Of a DNA stretch of 64,000 nucleotides, positions 58,397 to 64,000 are shown in pieces (position 1 is the stretch's first letter; each line of letters opens with the position of its first letter). A program made the translations under genes and the position numbers. The notes under the pieces were generated by a model. It saw nothing but the letters and a program-made list of their open reading frames with translations, did no database searches and had not been told where the DNA came from. Origin of the DNA: Saccharum officinarum (Eukaryota > Streptophyta > Magnoliopsida > Poales > Poaceae). The DNA lies in contig CM036209.1 in the NCBI GenBank assembly GCA_020631735.1, positions 3,447,451 to 3,511,450 of the forward strand, written 5' to 3'.

Positions 58397-60004
58397 TGAA
58401 AGGATCAAGATGCCCAAGAGGGGGGGTGAATTGGGCTTTTCTAAAAATTAAATGCAAGAATTAAATCCTACAAGCCGGAATTCACCCCTAGTGTCTACTT
58501 GTGTTCCTAGAGAGTCTACCGAAACAAAGTTTTGCACCCTAGTTTCCAATCCTAGTCTAGCATGGCAAGTCTAGGAATGTAAAACAAGCAATGAAAGTAA
58601 ATACGAGAATGTAAATGCTTGAATGTAAAGGGGCAAGGAACACGGCGATGTTTTTCCGAGGTATCGGAGAGTCGCCACTCCCCACTAGTCCTCGTTGGAG
58701 CACCCGCGCAAGGGTGAAGCTCCCCCTTGATCCGCGCAAGGATCAAGTGCTCTCTACGGGTTGATTCTTTGACACTCCGTCGTGGTGAATCACCCACAAC
58801 CGCTCACAAGATGAGTTGGGTCATCCACATGCTCCGCCGGATGATCACCGAACTCCCAATCACCACCAAGCCGTCTAGGTGATGGCGATCACCAAGAGTA
58901 ACAAGCTAGAACTCTCACTTGACCACTACGAGCTCAAATGAGAAGGTGGATGCACACTTGCTACTCTCTAATCGCTAGTGAGGAACTCTCAAGCTTTGAT
59001 TCTCAAATCTCTATCCTCACTAGTGCTCTTGCACTCCCTTGCACTCCAAAGGTGTTTATCAGCTGATCAAATGAGCAAGAGACCTCTAAAAGAGGTGGTG
59101 GGGATGTATTTATACACCCCACAGACAAAACGAACCGTTACCTGCTGACTCAGCAAAACACGAGCTGACCGGACGCGCCGATCGAACTGACCGGACGCGC
59201 CGGTCGCTCGTAACGGTCGAAAACCGAAAAACAACTGAGTGACCGGACGCACCGGTCAGGGGTGACCGGACGCGTCCGATCGTGCAGGGAGCATACTGTA
59301 CTCGCACCGGACGCGCGACCGCGTCCGATCGGTGATGACCGAACGCGTCCGGTCGTCCCTGGACCTTACTGGACTGTGACCGGACGCGCCGATCACACCC
59401 AGGTCGCGTCCGATCGGGTGTTTCCCTCAAGTGACACGTGTCGACTTCTGACCATCGCGTCCGGTCCTCGCGAGGACCGCGTCCGGTCGTCAGAGCTGAA
59501 ACCCTAGCCGCGGAACTGTACTGACCGGACACGTCCGGTCATGCCGAGGACCGCGTCCGGTCATGGGAAAACGACCCGAAACTTTCCGAAACGCGTCACA
59601 AGTTGAACCAAGTTGCTTCCAACTGAACCTTGAGCTATTCTAGAGCTGCCTAGCGCCAAGCTTAACAAGTGTGCACCACACCTAAACATAGGACTCGCCT
59701 AGGTCAAGCTACCCGCTCATGCCCCCCTTTATAGTACGGCCAAAAGAGAAAAACGAAGATCCTAACGACTATTCCAAATGTCTCTCAACACCTCGACATC
59801 CGGAACTAACCGTCCTTAATCTTGACGTCACTCTTTTGAAAACCGAAACGACTTCCATCAAGGGGCATGAATACCATGGTGCCCAAAGCAGTTAAAACCT
59901 CCATGACCTAACTTACCAAAGTTTCTGCAAAACACACGTTAGTCATGGTAATAAAGCGTTGTCATCAATTGCCGAAACCAAACCTCGGGGCCTAGATGCT
60001 TTCA
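58397..60004 (-). mobile_element. Sirevirus S1 5' LTR (1608 bp)
   Basis: Minus-strand LTR TGAAAGCATC (60004) to GATCCTTTCA (58397), one base shorter than its partner at 16924-18532 and nearly identical by eye. TATA-like TATAAATA on the minus strand at about 59108-59115. It contains the accggac motif cluster at about 59160-59570, where the central palindrome has one mismatch (GACCGAACGCG). The match of the two LTRs implies a young insertion. Confidence 0.92.
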
Positions 60005-60009
60005 GAGGG
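60005..60009. repeat. Target-site duplication GAGGG beside S1 5' LTR
   Basis: Reverse complement of CCCTC at 18533-18537; the two flank the two ends of S1 in element orientation. Confidence 0.7.
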
Positions 60010-60611
60010 GTTTGTGCCTACCTCGGCGAAGCGCCAAAGGCAACATTAGTAAATTGCTTGTGTCATTGCAACCTTTTGCCATTTGGTAGGTTCTTGTGGT
60101 GCCTTTTGAGAGGCTTGGTGTGAGACCGATTAGGCACCGAACCACGTGGTGAAGAGGGACACAACGGGGACTAGCGTGCCGATAAGCACGTGAACCTCGG
60201 GATAAATCTTCGCGTCATCACTTTCATATTGAGATTGATTGATCCTGGTGTTCGGTTATCTTGGAATTCATTGTTGATCATATTGGTTGGCTCAATACTT
60301 CGCCCCTCGGTGAAACTCTCCTAACTCAACTTCGCATTACCTTCTTAGTTATCTTTGCTAGCTAGTTAGTTTTGCTAGAGTACCTCTTTTGTGTAGCTTG
60401 CTAGTTGTAGTTGTAGTTACCTTCTCGGTTTGACTTGTGCGGTTGAGTACAAATATACTAGAATTGTGAATTGATTAGGTGGCTTGCAAACACCCCGTAG
60501 GCTAAGCAAAACTCGCATCTCACTACTTGTTATATTGATAAACTTGTTTAGCTTGTCTTTGTAAAAAATTTTAAAAGGCTATTCACCCCCTCTAGCCATC
60601 AAGACCTTTCA
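60005..60611 (+). mobile_element. Sirevirus S2 5' LTR, second half
   Basis: Runs from GAGGGGTTTGTGCC to ...GACCTTTCA, directly before a PBS. It lacks the TG start because S1 inserted into this LTR. The first half is found inverted at 18533-19810. Confidence 0.75.
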
Positions 60612-60613
60612 AG

Positions 60614-60628
60614 TGGTATCAGAGCCGT
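60614..60628 (+). other. Primer-binding site of S2
   Basis: TGGTATCAGAGCCGT, complementary to the initiator-methionine tRNA, two bases after the LTR end. Confidence 0.9.
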
Positions 60629-60665
60629 GGTCACCATTTTCAAGGTTTAACAACCTCGGTGTAAG

Positions 60666-61391
60666 ATGGCTCAAGTTGTATTCAACCATGTCGGGGGCAA
60701 GCCTCCATTCTTTGATGGTGTCACATCTTTTGATCATTGGAAAAGAAAGTTGAAGCAATATCTTGGCTCTATTCATAAGAACGTTTGGAAGGTGACACAC
60801 CATGATTATGCTATCATTGATCCCGACAACCTCACCAACAATGATCGCATCAACAACCAATACAACACTATGGCTCTCAATACTCTCTACAATGGGATTG
60901 ATGCAAAGGTCTTTGAGCAAATCAAGGATCTTGAGATGGGTACCTCTACTACTAGTGATTCATCACTTGTGGTTGAGAATGAGACTCTCAAGAGAGAGGT
61001 GGACGATCTCACCCGTGCATTAGGCAATGCCTATGGTGGGGATGCCCGCTTGCTAAAATGCTTGGGTAGCCAAAGGTTCTCTCTTAACAAAGAGGGTTTG
61101 GGCTATACTCCCAAGAAGGGCAAGGCAGCATTTGCTACTCCAAAGCCTCGCTTTATGAAGAGCAACGGTCGTTATTGCAATAGATGCAAGCAAGTTGGGC
61201 ATCTAGAGATTAATTGCAATAAAATGAACAAGAACAAGAAAAATGCTAATGTACCTTACATTCCTTTTGATTCTTGTTATGTGCTTACCAAGGGTGAGAA
61301 AGATGTGCATGCTAGATTTGTTGGTACACCAATTGTGGGCCCAAAGAAGAAGGCTATTTGCGTACCAAAGAGCTTAGTGACTAACCTCTAA
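60666..61391 (+). pseudogene. Sirevirus S2 gag, internally deleted (241 aa)
   Basis: It starts MAQVVFNHVGGKPPFFDGV and has the usual N-terminal domain up to VFEQIKDLEMG, then jumps at about 60940 to a coiled-coil remnant (ETLKREVDDLTRALGNAYGG), one zinc knuckle (CNRCKQVGHLEINC) and the conserved C-terminus (FVGTPIVGPKKKAICVPKS). Sirevirus gag is usually several hundred residues longer, so the middle has been lost in frame. It may still be translated but is unlikely to form normal particles. Confidence 0.8.
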
Positions 61392-61439
61392 GGACCCAAG
61401 CAAGTATGGGTATCTAAAAGACATTAAATTGTTTTGTAG

Positions 61440-64000
61440 GTAAATTACAAGGCCGGAGGAAGGCATTGGGTGCTTAATAGTGGGTGCTCTCAACATATGA
61501 CCGGTGATTCAAGAATGTTCAACTCACTCAAATCAAATGATAGTAGCATTGATAGCATCACATTTGGTGACAATAGAAAGGGTGATGTAAAGGTTCTTGG
61601 AAGGATTGCAATCTCTAATGATCATAGCATTTCCAATGTGCTCTTAGTTGAAAAGTTGAACTTCAATCTTCTCTCGGTTGCTCAATTGTGTGATCTCGGT
61701 TTCAAATGCATATTTGGTGTTGATGATGTGGAGATAGTTAGTGTTGATGGCTCTAACTTGATCTTCAAAGGTTTTAGATATGAGAATCTATACTTGGTTG
61801 ATTTCAATGCTAGTGACACTCAACTTACAACATGCTTGCTCACCAAATCAAGTTTAGGTTGGTTATGGCATAGAAGACTTGGTCATGTTGGCATGAAGTA
61901 ATTGAACAAGTTAGTGAAGCATGACTTAGTTAAAGGCTTGAAGGATGTCACATTTGATAAGGATAAGCTATGTAGTGCATGTTAAGCCGGAAAGCAAGTG
62001 GGCAACACTCATCCATTGAAGAGCATTATGAGTACTTCCAAGGCATTTGAGTTGTTGCACATGGATCTATTTGGGCCAACTACATACACAAGCATTGGTG
62101 GCAACAAGTATGGCTTTGTGATTGTGGATGATTTTACTAGATATAAATGGGTATTCTTTCTTATGGACAAGAGTGATGTATTTGACATATTCAAGAAGTT
62201 CATCAAGAGAGTGCAAAATGAGTTTGAGACCACAATCAAGAAAGTGAGAAGTGATAATGGAAGTGAGTTTAGAAACACAAGAGTTGATGAGCTATGTGAT
62301 GAGCTTGGAATCAAACATCAATTCTCGGCCAAGTATACACCTCAATCAAATAGCTTAGTTGAGAGGAAAAATAGAACCTTAATTGATATGGCAAGATCAA
62401 TGTTGAATGAGTATAATGTGAGTCATTCATTTTGGGCCGAAGCAATCAACACGGCTTGCTTCTATAGCAACTGCCTCTATTGCCACAAGTTCCTAGAGAA
62501 GACAGCATATGAGATCTTAAATGGAAGAAAGCCTAACATTGCATACTTTCGAGTATTTGGTTGCAAATGCTACATCTTGAAGAAGGGCACTAGATTGAGC
62601 AAGTTTGAGAAGAAATATGATTAAGGATTCTTACTTGGGTACTCCACTACTAGCAAAGCTTATAGAGTTTGGAATTTGGCTAGTGGTTTACTTGAAGAAG
62701 TTCATGATGTTGAATTTGATAAAACAAATGGCTCTCAAAATAAAGAAGATAACTTGGATGATGTGAGAGGAACTCAATTGACCAATGCTATGAAAGAAAT
62801 GAATATTGGTGATATTAGGCCAAAGCAAGTGATTGATGTGGATGACAACAAAGATCAAGTGCTCCAAAGTCCAATCACTCAAGCTAGTGGTTCTCTAATG
62901 CAAAATCAAGCTAGTATATCATCTCAAGTGCAACAGGATCAACAAGTGGCTAGTTCATCATCTCCAACTTATGATCAACATCAATATCCATGCAATCAAG
63001 TCCAAGTGCTTCAACCAACTAACATTGCAAGAGACCATCCATTGGATTTCATCATTGGTGACATACAAAGGGGAGTTCAAACTAGATTAAGATTGGCATC
63101 TTTTTGTGCTCACTCTTCTTTTGTGTCAATGGAAGAACCCAAGGACATTGATAAAGCATTAAGAGATCTGGATTGGGTAAATGCAATGCATGAAGTGCTC
63201 AACAACTTCAAGAGAAATGAAGTATCGGAACTAGTTGAGAGGCCTAAGGATCACAATGTCATTGGAACAAGATGGGTCTTTCGCAACAAGCAAGATCAAG
63301 ATGGGATAGTAGTAAGGAACAAAGCAAGACTAGTGGCTCAAGGTTACACACAAATAGAGGGTCTTGACTTTGGTAAAACTTATGCCCCGGTTGCAAGATT
63401 GGAATCAATTAGGATCTTACTTGCCTATGCTTGTGCTCACAATATCAAGCTATATCAAATGGATGTGAAGGGTGCATTTCTCAATGGGTACATTCAAGAA
63501 GAGGTGTATATGGAGCAACCTCCCGGTTTTGAAGATGACAAGAAACTCAATCATGTCTACAAGTTGAGAAAAGCTTTGTATGGATTGAAGCAAGCACCTA
63601 GAGCATGGTATGAAAGATTAAGAGATTTCTTGCTATCCAAAGGATTTGTCATGGGCAAAGTGGATACTACACTATTCACCAAGAAGATTGGGAAAGACTT
63701 GTTTGTGTTGTAAATATATGTTGATGATATCATATTCGGTTCAACCAATCAAGATTATTGTGATGAGTTTGGAAAAATGATGGCAAAGGAATTTGAAATG
63801 TCAATGATCGGTGAACTTAGTTTCTTTCTTGGACTTCAAATCAAACAAATGAAGGAAGGAACATTTATGAGCCAAACCAAGTACATCAAAGATATGCTCA
63901 AGAAGTTTGGCATGGAAGATGCAAAAGGAATCACTACTCTAATGAGCACTAGTGGAAGCTTGGATAGTGACAAGAATGGCAATATGGTGGATCAAAAGCT
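61440..64000 (+). pseudogene. Sirevirus S2 pol, decayed, continues past the right edge
   Basis: One frame is followed through four stops: TAA at 61900-61902 (GMK/LNKL), at 61983-61985 (SAC/AGKQ, Gln in S1), at 62622-62624 (KYD/GFLLGY) and at 63711-63713 (FVL/IYVDD, Gln in S1). The protease motif reads LNSGC, so the catalytic Asp is Asn. Integrase ([26 protein letters not shown]) and RT ([21 protein letters not shown]) are otherwise recognisable. It is an older relative of S1, in the opposite orientation. Confidence 0.88.

Noticed and set aside
7634..60004. A giant natural palindrome (left arm plus strand, right arm minus strand)
   Set aside because: Switch points coincide with the two N gaps. 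Target duplications and LTR halves fit a flipped contig, and the arms are different parts of the elements rather than mirror copies throughout.

Overview
The window is plant nuclear DNA from a grass. The only clear housekeeping gene is a grass-type ubiquitin-activating enzyme E1, and almost everything else is nested LTR retrotransposons of types abundant in Poaceae: a Tekay/Del-like Ty3/gypsy chromovirus with LTRs over 4 kb, and Ty1/copia Sireviruses with accggac-type palindromes. A large-genome grass such as the sorghum/Miscanthus/sugarcane group is a guess from these families.

The sequence is three contigs separated by two 100-N gaps: C1 = 1-14135, C2 = 14236-48401, C3 = 48502-64000. C2 appears to be placed in the wrong orientation. 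Flipping it gives a 5-bp target-site duplication (CTCCA) around one gypsy complex, joins the two halves of a Sirevirus LTR through a second duplication (GAGGG), gives a dovetail overlap of about 2.4 kb at gap 2, and rebuilds an old LTR of about 4.3 kb.

Layout in window order: UBA1 5' exons on the minus strand (1-3260); host spacer; old Tekay-type LTR piece (4381-7633); young Tekay-type gypsy 5' LTR, PBS, a histone-H3-tail-like ORF and the start of gag (7634-14135); gap 1; 3' half of Sirevirus S1 with its 3' LTR (14236-18532); half of an LTR of Sirevirus S2 (18533-19810); another old Tekay-type LTR (19811-22556); host sequence with a Tourist MITE and a two-exon LRAT/NC-domain gene (22633-25240); old LTR pieces split by two Helitrons (25505-29440); gypsy LTR, degraded pol/gag, a second H3-tail ORF, middle LTR and a second degraded pol, all minus strand (29441-48401); gap 2; S1 accessory ORF, pol, gag and 5' LTR, minus strand (48502-60004); second half of the S2 LTR with its gag and pol, plus strand (60005-64000).

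The most interesting feature is a 200-residue ORF present twice between PBS and gag of the gypsy element. It starts with a close copy of the histone H3 tail (18 of the first 21 H3 residues, keeping K4, R8, K9 and S10), followed by a coiled coil and a very acidic C-terminus. The same element carries an integrase chromodomain, a fold that reads methylated H3 tails. Both copies of this ORF are open although gag and pol are broken. Its start codon directly follows a splice-acceptor-like sequence, as does the gag start. Separately, LTRs of three diverged Tekay-type families share an exon-like block of 156, 150 or 135 bases with the same reading phase and the same flanking AG and GCAAGCCC signals.
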